Part shown: positions 55,455 through 63,558 of the stretch, piece by piece | How the letters are laid out: each line of letters begins with the position of its first letter | How positions within the stretch are numbered: position 1 is the stretch's first letter | Assembly (NCBI RefSeq): GCF_017798205.1 | Contig: NZ_CP060010.1 | Coordinates: 2,790,001 to 2,854,000, forward strand | Length of the DNA: 64,000 nucleotides | Direction: 5' to 3' | From: Cognatishimia activa | GTDB lineage: Bacteria; Pseudomonadota; Alphaproteobacteria; Rhodobacterales; Rhodobacteraceae | Position numbers and translations under genes: made by a program | Notes under the pieces: model-generated | Database searches by the model: none | What the model saw: only the letters and a program-made list of their open reading frames with translations | Told to the model about the DNA's origin: nothing

Positions 55455-55994
55455 ATGTCACTGACAATGAAAGAAAAAATCTTGACCGCTGCTGAAAAGC
55501 GCGTGCGAGGAGCAGGGTTTTCAGAGATGAGTTTCCGGGATTTGGCGCAGGATGTCGGGATCAAAAGCGCCAGTGTGCACTATCATTTCCCGACCAAACC
55601 GGATTTAGGCGAGGCATTGGTTACGCGTTATGCAGACCGCTTCAAAGTGGCGCTGGATGAGATAGATACCGACGACCTCGAGACCGCTTTGAATGGTTTT
55701 GTCACTCTCTATTCCGATGCGCTCGTTTTGAATGAATCTATCTGTCTGTGCGCGATCATGGGGGCAGAGGCGATTGGTCTTCCTGAAAACGTCAATCAAC
55801 GGACGAAGCTGTTTTTTAGTATGAATAAAGCCTGGCTCGAGGATCTTTTTAAAGCCCATGGCGTAAATGATCCGAGCGATACTGCCGCTCTGGTCGTTGC
55901 GGCGCTTGAAGGGGGAATGATCGTGGCGTCAGCGTCCGGAGATCGCGCCATATTCGATCAGATCGCTAGGGCGGTACGTCGCAAGATTAGGTAG
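55455..55994 (+). CDS. TetR-family transcriptional regulator
   Basis: A 179-residue repressor. The N-terminal TetR helix-turn-helix is clear (EKILTAAEKRVRGAGFSEMSFRDLAQDVGIKSASVHYHF, then PTKPDLGEALVTRYADRF). The C-terminal ligand domain is all-helical and includes a Cys pair in LNESICLCAIMGAE. GGAG seven bases before the ATG at 55455 fixes the start. It is divergent from the cupin-SDR-oxidase operon, with two palindromes in the 105-base gap, so it very probably controls that operon and itself. Confidence 0.88.
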   Translation: MSLTMKEKILTAAEKRVRGAGFSEMSFRDLAQDVGIKSASVHYHFPTKPDLGEALVTRYADRFKVALDEIDTDDLETALNGFVTLYSDALVLNESICLCAIMGAEAIGLPENVNQRTKLFFSMNKAWLEDLFKAHGVNDPSDTAALVVAALEGGMIVASASGDRAIFDQIARAVRRKIR

Positions 55995-56021
55995 ACGCGA
56001 GAAATTCCATCGAGTGCGTCC

Positions 56022-56354
56022 TCAGGCGGACTTTTTTATCACTCCAATCTGATCCAGAACCCGCTCAAATTCACCGAGCCCCTTGTCAAAAGACCGCGCT
56101 TTCATGGCGTCAAACTTGACCCTCAGCGCGTCTTTCTCTTTGCCCTTACAGTCATTCCAGGGCCGTCCCTGAAGGGCCATCACCAAGACGTAGTAGCCAA
56201 TGAAATGCGGCCGCTGGCCGTCTTTCAAAAGCATCTCGTAGGCGGTGTCAGCCCCCAAGGCTCGCAGTTCCTCGGCCGAATTTATGCCCACGCGGGCAAG
56301 AGCCGCCTCGTAGGCCGGGCCGAGATTGCGGATCGCTGAAACAGGTGTAGTCAT
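56022..56354 (-). CDS. TfoX C-terminal-domain protein
   Basis: A 110-residue protein made of a TfoX/Sxy C-terminal-type helix-hairpin domain (AIRNLGPAYEAALARVGINSAEELRALGADTAYEML) and a short tail. TfoX regulates competence in gammaproteobacteria, but stand-alone C-terminal domains have no proven role. It is convergent with tetR and separated from it by 27 bases. Confidence 0.82.
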   Translation of the reverse strand: MTTPVSAIRNLGPAYEAALARVGINSAEELRALGADTAYEMLLKDGQRPHFIGYYVLVMALQGRPWNDCKGKEKDALRVKFDAMKARSFDKGLGEFERVLDQIGVIKKSA

Positions 56355-56390
56355 GGCGCCAATCTAACACGCCTGAACGGGCTGTCATGG

Positions 56391-56507
56391 TCATATCATC
56401 GCCCAATCTGAATAAACTGGACCGGTTTTGCGGGTTTGGTTTTCTGCCTTTTTTGCGTCTTTGCTGGGCGCAGTCTGGCTTGCGGTTTGCTCTGGCTTGC
56501 TTTGCAT
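56391..56507 (-). CDS. Small protein of unknown function (38 residues)
   Basis: A short hydrophilic product, MQSKPEQTASQTAPSKDAKK and onward, ending TGPVYSDWAMI. AAAGGAG seven bases before the ATG at 56507 is one of the best ribosome-binding sites in the window. The frame is open upstream to 56606, but that part lacks a start signal. The C-terminal aromatic and hydrophobic tail contrasts with a charged, disordered body. I do not recognise a family. Confidence 0.5.
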   Translation of the reverse strand: MQSKPEQTASQTAPSKDAKKAENQTRKTGPVYSDWAMI

Positions 56508-56712
56508 TTCTAGGCTCCTTTCGGTTTCAATAAAACAGGGGTCTTTACCTGATGTGGGTAAATCTCTTTGTATTTTCAGCCTCTTCGTCATCACTGCCTC
56601 TGACAATCGCGTGCACGTATGATGTGCTATTCGAGGGGATAGGATGACGTATCAATGCGGCGAGAGTTTGCCGCAAAGGGGCGCAGGATCTGGGTATTTT
56701 CCTGCCGAAACG

Positions 56713-56741
56713 AAAAACGGCCCCCAAGATGGGAGCCGTTT
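56713..56741 (-). terminator. Rho-independent terminator after livM
   Basis: On the minus strand AAACGGC pairs with GCCGTTT, with an inner C/G pairing, and TTTTTCG follows. It lies 23 bases after the livM stop and closes the Liv operon. Confidence 0.88.
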
Positions 56742-56763
56742 AAACTGTCACAAACTGACAGGA

Positions 56764-58104
56764 TTATTTTTCAGGGATGAGGCCCCTTGGGCTGAACCTG
56801 AGCACCAGCAGAAGGATCAGTCCCATCGTCAGCAGTCGCATATGCGCCGCGGAATCGATCAAGTGTGATTTCAGCGCTGACCCTTCAGCCATGCCCGAGG
56901 TGATCAACTGCATCAGCCACAGGCCAATCGGTTCCACCTGAACCCAGAAGAACCAGATCACAAAGCCACCCAGAACCGCACCAAGGTTGTTGCCAGAGCC
57001 GCCCACGATCACCATGACCCAGATCAGGAAGGTGAAGCGCAGAGGCTGGTAAGAGCCCGGTGTCAGCTGGCTGTCCAGCGTTGTCATCATCGCGCCTGCA
57101 ATGCCACAGACCGCAGAGCCGAGAATAAAGATCTGGAGGTGGCGGTTGGTGACGTCTTTGCCCATGGCCTCTGCAGCAACCTCATTGTCGCGGATCGCGC
57201 GCATCATGCGGCCCCAAGGGGATTTCAATGCCGCTTGGGCCATGAGGAAGATCACGACGAGCACGATGGTGAAGAGAACCGAATAGCCGAGTTTCACCCA
57301 GAGCGTCGACGCCGTCACCGGATCGATCCCGATGGCATTCGCATTGGCTACAAAGCTCTCAGAGTTCTGCAGGTCGATCTCGTAAGGCACAGGACGTGGC
57401 ATACCGATGATGTTCTTCACACCGCGCGCCAGCCAGTCTTCGTTCTTCATCACGGCGATGATGATTTCTGCAATACCAAGCGTCGCGATCGCCAGATAGT
57501 CAGACCGCAACCCAAGAGCGGTTTTACCGATCACCCAGGCCGCACCCGCCGCCAAAAGGCCACCAAAGCCCCAGCCGAGGATGGTCATATACCCATGCGC
57601 CTTGAAGTTCTCGACGCCACCGGGGTTCAGGCCACCGATATTGCCCGCATTCGCCGGATTGATCGCCTCAACAAAACCCACCGCCGGATCAAAGATCGCG
57701 CGATAGATTAAAAAACCGACCACAAGGATCCCAACGGTCGCGAAGATCTTGGCACGCCCCGCGGCCATCTTCTTTTGCACATAGACCGCCAAAGCCACCG
57801 TTGCCGCACCAAAGGCCAAGGCCAGCACGATCATCGGTCCGCCAGAGGACGCCCAAGCGCCCGGAGCAGGGGGCATAGAGGTCAGGGCGACCGCAAGGCC
57901 TCCGAGAGCGACAAAGCCCATGACACCGACGTTAAATAGCCCGGCAAAGCCCCATTGCAGGTTCACACCCAAAGCCATGATCGCAGAGATCAGACCCATA
58001 TTAAGGATGAACAGCGCTGTATTGGCACTTTGGAAAATTGCCGTGCCGATCAACAGGACAGCGACAAGGGCGAAGTAAAGGGTGTTTCTTGTTGTCTCGC
58101 TCAT
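56764..58104 (-). CDS. livM: Branched-chain amino-acid ABC transporter permease LivM
   Basis: Inner-membrane permease of 446 residues with about ten or more helices. Family features are GLISAIMALGVNLQWGFAGLFNVGVMGFVALGG at the N-terminus and the EAA-like loop ALKSPWGRMMRAIRDNEVAAEAMGKDV. It is longer than typical LivM, with an inserted segment near residues 130-180 (AINPANAGNIGGLNPGG). It overlaps livH by four bases. Confidence 0.93.
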   Translation of the reverse strand: MSETTRNTLYFALVAVLLIGTAIFQSANTALFILNMGLISAIMALGVNLQWGFAGLFNVGVMGFVALGGLAVALTSMPPAPGAWASSGGPMIVLALAFGAATVALAVYVQKKMAAGRAKIFATVGILVVGFLIYRAIFDPAVGFVEAINPANAGNIGGLNPGGVENFKAHGYMTILGWGFGGLLAAGAAWVIGKTALGLRSDYLAIATLGIAEIIIAVMKNEDWLARGVKNIIGMPRPVPYEIDLQNSESFVANANAIGIDPVTASTLWVKLGYSVLFTIVLVVIFLMAQAALKSPWGRMMRAIRDNEVAAEAMGKDVTNRHLQIFILGSAVCGIAGAMMTTLDSQLTPGSYQPLRFTFLIWVMVIVGGSGNNLGAVLGGFVIWFFWVQVEPIGLWLMQLITSGMAEGSALKSHLIDSAAHMRLLTMGLILLLVLRFSPRGLIPEK

Positions 58105-59111
58105 ACCGATTTCCCCTTAAATAGGCCGGTTGGACGGAACAGCAGCACGATGATCAGGATCACAAAGCTGACTGCGAATTTATAGTCGGTGGACAGGAGT
58201 TGCACCAATCCGTCGGGCTCCAGATTCTCTGGCAAGAGATACCTGAGGACCTTTTTCCAAGCATAGGTGATTGTGACTTCCGAGAAGGCGATCACAAAGC
58301 CGCCTGCGATGGCACCCAGCGGGTTACCAAGGCCTCCGACAATGGCCGCCGCAAAGATCGGCAACAGAAGCTGGAAGAAGACAAACGGCTTAAAGGTTTT
58401 GTCGAGCCCGTAAAGCACGCCCGCAACCGTCGCCAAAGCCGCCACGATCATCCACGTATAAAGCACTACGCGTTCTGGGTTGATCCCAGACAGCAGCGCC
58501 AGATCTTCGTTGTCGGAATAGGCCCGCATGGATTTACCTGTGCGCGTCCGGTTCAGGAACCAGAAGAGCAAAACCACAGCGATCACAGCCACAACAACGG
58601 TGATACCTTGGGTCGTCTTGATCGCCAGACCTTCACGCAGGCCCGTCAGTTGCTTGAACTCGCGCACCGAGATGATGAAACGCTCACCATCCGCGAATTT
58701 CTGGTCATCTGGCCCGATGATAAAGCGCACAAGGCCGTTCATGATGAACATGACACCCATGGAGACGATCACGAGGATCACGGGCTTGGCCTTTTGTTCT
58801 CGGTAAAACCGATAGACCAGACGGTCCGTGATCAAAACCAAAGCGATACAGCCAAGGATCGCGAAGGGCAGGGCCAAGAGCGCCGTGGGCAGTGGCCCAA
58901 AGCTGATCCCGATGGACTGGAACCAGAAGGTCAGAAGCACTGCAATCATTGCCCCAAAGGCCATAGTGTCGCCATGCGCAAAATTCGAGAACCGCAGGAT
59001 CCCGTAAATCAGCGTCACCCCAAGCGCCCCTAGCGCGAGCTGACTGCCATAGGCGGTCGCCGGGATCACAACAAAGTTCAAAAGTGCCACGAGGGCGTTC
59101 AGAAAATCCAT
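58101..59111 (-). CDS. livH: Branched-chain amino-acid ABC transporter permease LivH
   Basis: The second permease, 336 residues. Characteristic are GALGVTLIYGILRFSNFAHGDTMAFGAMIAVLLTF and the cytoplasmic loop TRTGKSMRAYSDNEDLALLSGINPE. It is four bases upstream of livM in overlap and three bases downstream of livF. Confidence 0.94.
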   Translation of the reverse strand: MDFLNALVALLNFVVIPATAYGSQLALGALGVTLIYGILRFSNFAHGDTMAFGAMIAVLLTFWFQSIGISFGPLPTALLALPFAILGCIALVLITDRLVYRFYREQKAKPVILVIVSMGVMFIMNGLVRFIIGPDDQKFADGERFIISVREFKQLTGLREGLAIKTTQGITVVVAVIAVVLLFWFLNRTRTGKSMRAYSDNEDLALLSGINPERVVLYTWMIVAALATVAGVLYGLDKTFKPFVFFQLLLPIFAAAIVGGLGNPLGAIAGGFVIAFSEVTITYAWKKVLRYLLPENLEPDGLVQLLSTDYKFAVSFVILIIVLLFRPTGLFKGKSV

Positions 59112-59114
59112 CTC

Positions 59115-59828
59115 TTAGCCTCCGAGGAATGATTTGCGAACTTCGGGATCGGCCAAAAGTTCCTTGCCGGTGCCGGTATAGGCATTGCGCCCCTGCACCA
59201 TGACATAGCCTTTGTCCGCGATCTCAAGCGCCTGACGGGCGTTCTGCTCGACCATCAGGATCGGCAGGCCTGTGCGGCTGACTTCGATAATCCGGTCAAA
59301 CAGCTCATCCATCACAATCGGAGACACGCCCGCGGTCGGCTCATCAAGCATCAGAACCTTGGGCTGGGTCATCAACGCGCGTCCCACGGCCACCTGTTGA
59401 CGCTGACCACCCGACAGCTCACCCGCCGCCTGATCGCGTTTGTCGCGCAGGATCGGGAAGAGCTCATAGACCTGTTCCATCGTATCACTGATGTCATCGG
59501 TGCGAATGAACGCGCCCATCTCGAGGTTTTCCTCAACGGTCATCGATGTAAAGATATTGCTGGTCTGAGGCACGAACCCCATGCCCTTCACAACCCGTGC
59601 CTGTGGGCTGAGCGAGGTGATATCCTCGCCATCCAGTTTCACAGAGCCCGAGCGCACGTTCAGCATTCCAAACAGCGCCTTCATGCCTGTGGACTTGCCA
59701 GCACCATTCGGCCCCACAATCACGGCAATTTCGCCGGGGTTCACAGAGATCGTACACTCATGCAGGATATCCGGCCCGTTGCCGTACCCGCCGGTGATCG
59801 TATCACCAATCAAAAACGGTTCGCTCAT
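59115..59828 (-). CDS. livF: Branched-chain amino-acid ABC transporter ATPase LivF
   Basis: A 237-residue ATPase with Walker A GPNGAGKS, signature LSGGQRQQVAVGRAL and Walker B LMLDEPTAGVSP. The MKALFGMLNVRSGSVKLDGEDIT segment is typical of LivF. It overlaps livG by four bases. Confidence 0.95.
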   Translation of the reverse strand: MSEPFLIGDTITGGYGNGPDILHECTISVNPGEIAVIVGPNGAGKSTGMKALFGMLNVRSGSVKLDGEDITSLSPQARVVKGMGFVPQTSNIFTSMTVEENLEMGAFIRTDDISDTMEQVYELFPILRDKRDQAAGELSGGQRQQVAVGRALMTQPKVLMLDEPTAGVSPIVMDELFDRIIEVSRTGLPILMVEQNARQALEIADKGYVMVQGRNAYTGTGKELLADPEVRKSFLGG

Positions 59829-60607
59829 CCGCCGACCGCCTCCTTGTTCTTAAGACCGGTGCCCAGATAGGCTTCGATCACCTGCTCATTGGCTTTAATT
59901 TCATCCAATGTGCCTTCGGCCAGAACCTTGCCCTCGGCCATACAAATGACCGGATCACAAAGTCGACCGATGAATTCCATGTCGTGCTCGATTACGACGA
60001 ATGTATATCCGCGTTCCTCGTTCAGACGTTTGATCGCATCCGCAATCGTATAGAGCAGCGTACGGTTCACACCCGCGCCGACCTCGTCCAAGAATACGAT
60101 CTTGGCGTCGACCATCATGGTGCGGCCAAGCTCCAGAAGCTTTTTCTGACCGCCAGAGACCTGACCCGCCTTAAGATCCGCAATATGGCTAATCGTGAGG
60201 AACTCCAGCACCTCATCGGCCTTAGCTCGCAGTGCACGTTCTTCGTCGGCAATCCGTTTGCGCCCGAACCATGTGTTCCAAAGCGTTTCACCTGATTGAC
60301 CGCCGGGGACCATCATCAGGTTCTCGCGGCAAGTCATCGAAGAAAACTCATGCGCAATCTGGAAGGTGCGCAACAGGCCTTTGTGAAACAGCGTATGTGG
60401 CGGCAGACCGGTGATGTCTTCGCCGTCCATTGTGACACGACCAGAGGTTGGCTCAAGAACCCCCGCGATCACATTGAAAAGAGTGGTTTTTCCGGCACCA
60501 TTGGGTCCGATCAGTCCGGTGATCGAGCCCCGCTCAATGGTCATTGTGGCCCCGTCAACGGCGTGAAACCCGCCGAAATGTTTATGTACGTCCTCGACGA
60601 CGATCAT
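59825..60607 (-). CDS. livG: Branched-chain amino-acid ABC transporter ATPase LivG
   Basis: A 260-residue ATPase with Walker A GPNGAGKT, signature VSGGQKKLLELGRTM and Walker B IVFLDEVGAGVN. In the last motif the usual DEPxAGLN is DEVGAGVN, a small deviation. The C-terminal AEGTLDEIKANEQVIEAYLG is the LivG tail. A hairpin separates it from livK upstream. Confidence 0.94.
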   Translation of the reverse strand: MIVVEDVHKHFGGFHAVDGATMTIERGSITGLIGPNGAGKTTLFNVIAGVLEPTSGRVTMDGEDITGLPPHTLFHKGLLRTFQIAHEFSSMTCRENLMMVPGGQSGETLWNTWFGRKRIADEERALRAKADEVLEFLTISHIADLKAGQVSGGQKKLLELGRTMMVDAKIVFLDEVGAGVNRTLLYTIADAIKRLNEERGYTFVVIEHDMEFIGRLCDPVICMAEGKVLAEGTLDEIKANEQVIEAYLGTGLKNKEAVGG

Positions 60608-60643
60608 AGAGTAGCCCCCTCGCGATTTGTCGAGTTTATAAAA

Positions 60644-60670
60644 GAACAGCCCGGAATTTCCGGGCTGTTC
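60644..60670 (-). terminator. Intra-operon hairpin between livK and livG
   Basis: GAACAGCCCGG pairs perfectly with CCGGGCTGTTC (11 bp, five-base loop), followed on the minus strand by TTTTATAAA. Its place between the binding-protein gene and the rest suggests partial termination, or protection of the livK 3' end, so that binding protein is made in excess. Confidence 0.75.
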
Positions 60671-60692
60671 CTATTTACAAGATCAAACGATC

Positions 60693-61895
60693 TTAGCGAT
60701 ATTTTGCAGTGGTGATTTCGCCGTTCTGGATGACGATCTGGCGGTAGTTACCCGCAGATTCACCTGGGCCGATCAGCTCAACCGCAGATGCGCCGACATA
60801 GTCCACGTCGCCACCGTTTGCGATGATCTCAAGGGCTTTGCCCAGCTCACCTGGATAGATCAGCTCACCTGGTGCGTTTGCCACCATCATGACTTTCTCT
60901 TTGTATGCCGCTGGGTCAGAAGAACCTGCCGCCTGCATCGCCAACATGATCAGCGCCGCTGCGTCATAGGATTCTGGAGAGAATGGAGAGGTCGGGTCAA
61001 AGTCGCCGCCTGCTGCCAACTCGGTGTACTTCGCAGCACCTGGGCTGTCGGTACCTGGGTGTTGACCGGTGGAGCCTTCGATTTCGTCACCGAAGTTGTC
61101 CTGCAGAGCTTGGCCGATCATACCGTCTGGGAAGTGGAACGTGTCAAACGCGCCGGTGTCCAGAGCTGCACGGATGATGCCCGCGCCACCTTGGTCGACG
61201 TAGCCTGCAACAACCAGACGGTCGCCGCCTGCAGATGCCAATGCGCCAACTTCAGCAGAGTAGTCTGCTTTGCCGTCTTCGTGTGCGGCAGAGATGGTCA
61301 CAGAACCGCCCGCTGCTTCGAATGCTGCGACGAAGCTGTCTGCGAGGCCCTTACCATAGTCGTTGTTGGTATAGGTGACCGCGACTTCTTTGATGCCTTC
61401 TTCCATCAGAACTTCGGTCATCACAACACCCTGACGCGCGTCAGAAGGCGCGGTGCGGAAGAACAGGCCGTTGTCTTCATTGTCGTTGTGGGACAGGCCT
61501 GGGGATGTCGCGGATGGAGAGATCATGACAACGCCGTTTGCAAGCGCCACGTTGTTCAGGATCGCGCCGGTCACACCGGAACAGTCAGCGCCCATGATGC
61601 CTTTTACACCATCAGCCGTGATCAGACGTTCTGCCGCAGCAGTCGCCGCACCTGCATCGATACAGGTGGAGTCAGCACGGACAGACTCAACAGTCGCACC
61701 ACCCAGCAGAGCGCCGCTTTCGTTGACTTCGGACATCGCAAGCTCTGCGCCTGCCGCCATATGTGGGGTCAGCGATTCAATCGGGCCGGTGAAGCCCAGG
61801 ATAACACCGATCTTGATGTTCTCAGAATGGCTGCCTGCGAATGCGCCACTGGCAAGCAGAGCGGTTGCAGCCGTAGCTGTGAGTAGTTTTTTCAT
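60693..61895 (-). CDS. livK: Branched-chain amino-acid ABC transporter substrate-binding protein
   Basis: Periplasmic receptor of the Liv system, 400 residues. The signal peptide ends at about Ala20 (TAATALLASGAFAGSHSE). The mature protein has the Leu/Ile/Val-binding fold with KIGVILGFTGPIESLTPHMAAGAELAMSEVNESG at its start. GGGAG eight bases before the ATG supports the start. It is the first gene of livKGFHM. The real substrate could be another amino acid or an amide/urea-type compound, as in other members of this receptor class. Confidence 0.92.
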   Translation of the reverse strand: MKKLLTATAATALLASGAFAGSHSENIKIGVILGFTGPIESLTPHMAAGAELAMSEVNESGALLGGATVESVRADSTCIDAGAATAAAERLITADGVKGIMGADCSGVTGAILNNVALANGVVMISPSATSPGLSHNDNEDNGLFFRTAPSDARQGVVMTEVLMEEGIKEVAVTYTNNDYGKGLADSFVAAFEAAGGSVTISAAHEDGKADYSAEVGALASAGGDRLVVAGYVDQGGAGIIRAALDTGAFDTFHFPDGMIGQALQDNFGDEIEGSTGQHPGTDSPGAAKYTELAAGGDFDPTSPFSPESYDAAALIMLAMQAAGSSDPAAYKEKVMMVANAPGELIYPGELGKALEIIANGGDVDYVGASAVELIGPGESAGNYRQIVIQNGEITTAKYR

Positions 61896-62442
61896 TTTTA
61901 CACTCCCATGATCGGACCATTTGTTGGCCCGTTTCAGAATTTTGCGTCGCTTACCTACGGGTTTATTGCAATATGTCTACACTAAATGTGCAAAAACCTG
62001 CCACGACCTTCGGGGCGACATGGGCAGCAGTGACGCAAATATTTTGCCAATCCGCAACCAGATTTTCCTTTTTGACCACTATTTTAGTAGATTTCACAGG
62101 AAACCCATTTGCATGGCATCTATTGTTCTGAATTTTTCCATAGAGTCAGAAAATTTCGAACAAAATTCTAAATCACACTTTTCGACCACTTCATACACCA
62201 AGAATCATCGAAGTGTTTGCCGCGCAGAATCGCGCTTTGAGCTCAACGTACTTGATCAGGCACGATCAAAAGCCAGTACACACTGATCAAACTCTGAAGG
62301 TCACGTGTTCGAGCGTCATTTGGTTGTGACTTTCGATTTAGCTAATAGATACTATCTCTTTAGGAAGTCGAAAATTCCAGTTTACCAAAGGTGAAGTCTG
62401 AAGCATGTTACTCTACATTAAGTTGATTGAGGGAATTCGAGA
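61896..62442. other. AT-rich 547-base intergenic region between livK and the PQQ dehydrogenase gene
   Basis: No gene can be supported here: the one long frame (61921-62286, plus) lacks a ribosome-binding site and has an unbiased composition. The region is visibly richer in A and T than its neighbours. It must carry the livK promoter (minus) and the dehydrogenase promoter (plus). An inverted repeat TTGATC-N6-GATCAA (62252-62269) and a nearby TGATCA (62284-62289) could bind a regulator. Confidence 0.5.
62324..62351 (+). promoter_or_regulatory. Possible promoter of the PQQ dehydrogenase gene
   Basis: TTGTGA (62324-62329) and TAGATA (62346-62351) are 16 bases apart and lie about 90 bases before the start codon. 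The match is moderate. Confidence 0.35.
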
Positions 62443-63558
62443 ATGAACGCAATCGGCCGTTTCACGTCTTCATTATGCGCAGCGCTTTTCAGTCTCTGCA
62501 TTCTGCTAAGCTCCCCGCTTGCTGCACGCGTCCACGAGGTCTCGATCGGTTCTGTAAACATCACGCGCGAAGTACGCGGCCTTAACGGGGCTTGGGGCTT
62601 TGGGTTTCTACCTGATGGATCGATGATCATCACCGAAAAACGCGGACGCTTGTTTTTGTACAAAGAAGGCGAGCGCATGCGTCGCATTTCCGGGCTGCCC
62701 GAAATTAAGGTTCAGGGGCAGGGTGGTTTGCTTGACGTCGCCCCTGCGCGGGATTTTGAAACGAGTTCGGAAATTTTCCTAACCTTCGCCGGCGCGCTCG
62801 AAGAAGGCATCGGAACCAGTGTTGCGGTTGCCAAACTCAATACTAATAGCCTTATGCTGGAAGACCTGCGCGTGATTTACAAAATGACCAAAGGTGCCAG
62901 AGGCGGAACCCATTTCGGCAGCCGGGTCGTTGAAGCCCCCGATGGAACGCTGTTTGTTTCGATTGGAGATCGCGGTGACCGTCCGTCCGCTCAGGATTTG
63001 TCGCGCAGCAACGGAAGCATTATCCGGATCAACCGCGACGGCTCGATCCCAGAAGACAATCCATTTCTGGATCAAGATGCACCTGAAATCTGGAGTTACG
63101 GTCACCGCAACCCGCAAGGCATGGACATAAGCAATTCAGGTGACCTTTGGGCGGTCGAACATGGCCCAAAGGGTGGGGATGAATTGAACTTGATCGTTCA
63201 AGGGCAAAACTACGGTTGGCCTGTGATTTCCTATGGCACCCATTATTCAGGAGCCACAGTAGGAGAAGGCACTAGTAAATTAGGCATGGTCCAGCCAGAG
63301 CACTTCTGGGACCCATCCATGGCTCCGTCAGGTCTGATGATCTATGAGGGCGACATGTTTCCCGAATGGCGCGGCGACATATTCATCGGGTCGCTCAAGT
63401 TCGACTATATCTCGCGTCTGTCAGGAGACCAGAAGACCGAAGTCGAACAAATCAAAACCATGGATACCCTGCGGGTCCGAGACGTGCGCGAAGGGCCAGA
63501 CGGCAGCATCTGGTTCATTTCAGAGGACCGCAGCGCGATCTACAAAATCTCGCGTTAG
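62443..63558 (+). CDS. PQQ-dependent soluble aldose-sugar dehydrogenase
   Basis: A 371-residue secreted beta-propeller of the GSDH/YliI family, which oxidises sugars in the periplasm. The signal peptide is LCAALFSLCILLSSPLAA. Propeller motifs include GLNGAWGFGFLPDGSMIITEKRGRLFLY, GGTHFGSRVVEAPDGTLFVSIGDRGDR, the catalytic-His region WSYGHRNPQGMD, and WAVEHGPKGGDELN. GAGGG lies nine bases before the ATG. No pqq synthesis genes are in the window. It overlaps the convergent AraC-type gene by four bases. Confidence 0.93.
   Translation: MNAIGRFTSSLCAALFSLCILLSSPLAARVHEVSIGSVNITREVRGLNGAWGFGFLPDGSMIITEKRGRLFLYKEGERMRRISGLPEIKVQGQGGLLDVAPARDFETSSEIFLTFAGALEEGIGTSVAVAKLNTNSLMLEDLRVIYKMTKGARGGTHFGSRVVEAPDGTLFVSIGDRGDRPSAQDLSRSNGSIIRINRDGSIPEDNPFLDQDAPEIWSYGHRNPQGMDISNSGDLWAVEHGPKGGDELNLIVQGQNYGWPVISYGTHYSGATVGEGTSKLGMVQPEHFWDPSMAPSGLMIYEGDMFPEWRGDIFIGSLKFDYISRLSGDQKTEVEQIKTMDTLRVRDVREGPDGSIWFISEDRSAIYKISR

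Noticed and set aside
61921-62286. Plus-strand frame of 121 codons in the livK-dehydrogenase gap
   Set aside because: No ribosome-binding site, no recognisable domain, low-GC composition like non-coding DNA, and it overlaps the expected livK promoter.
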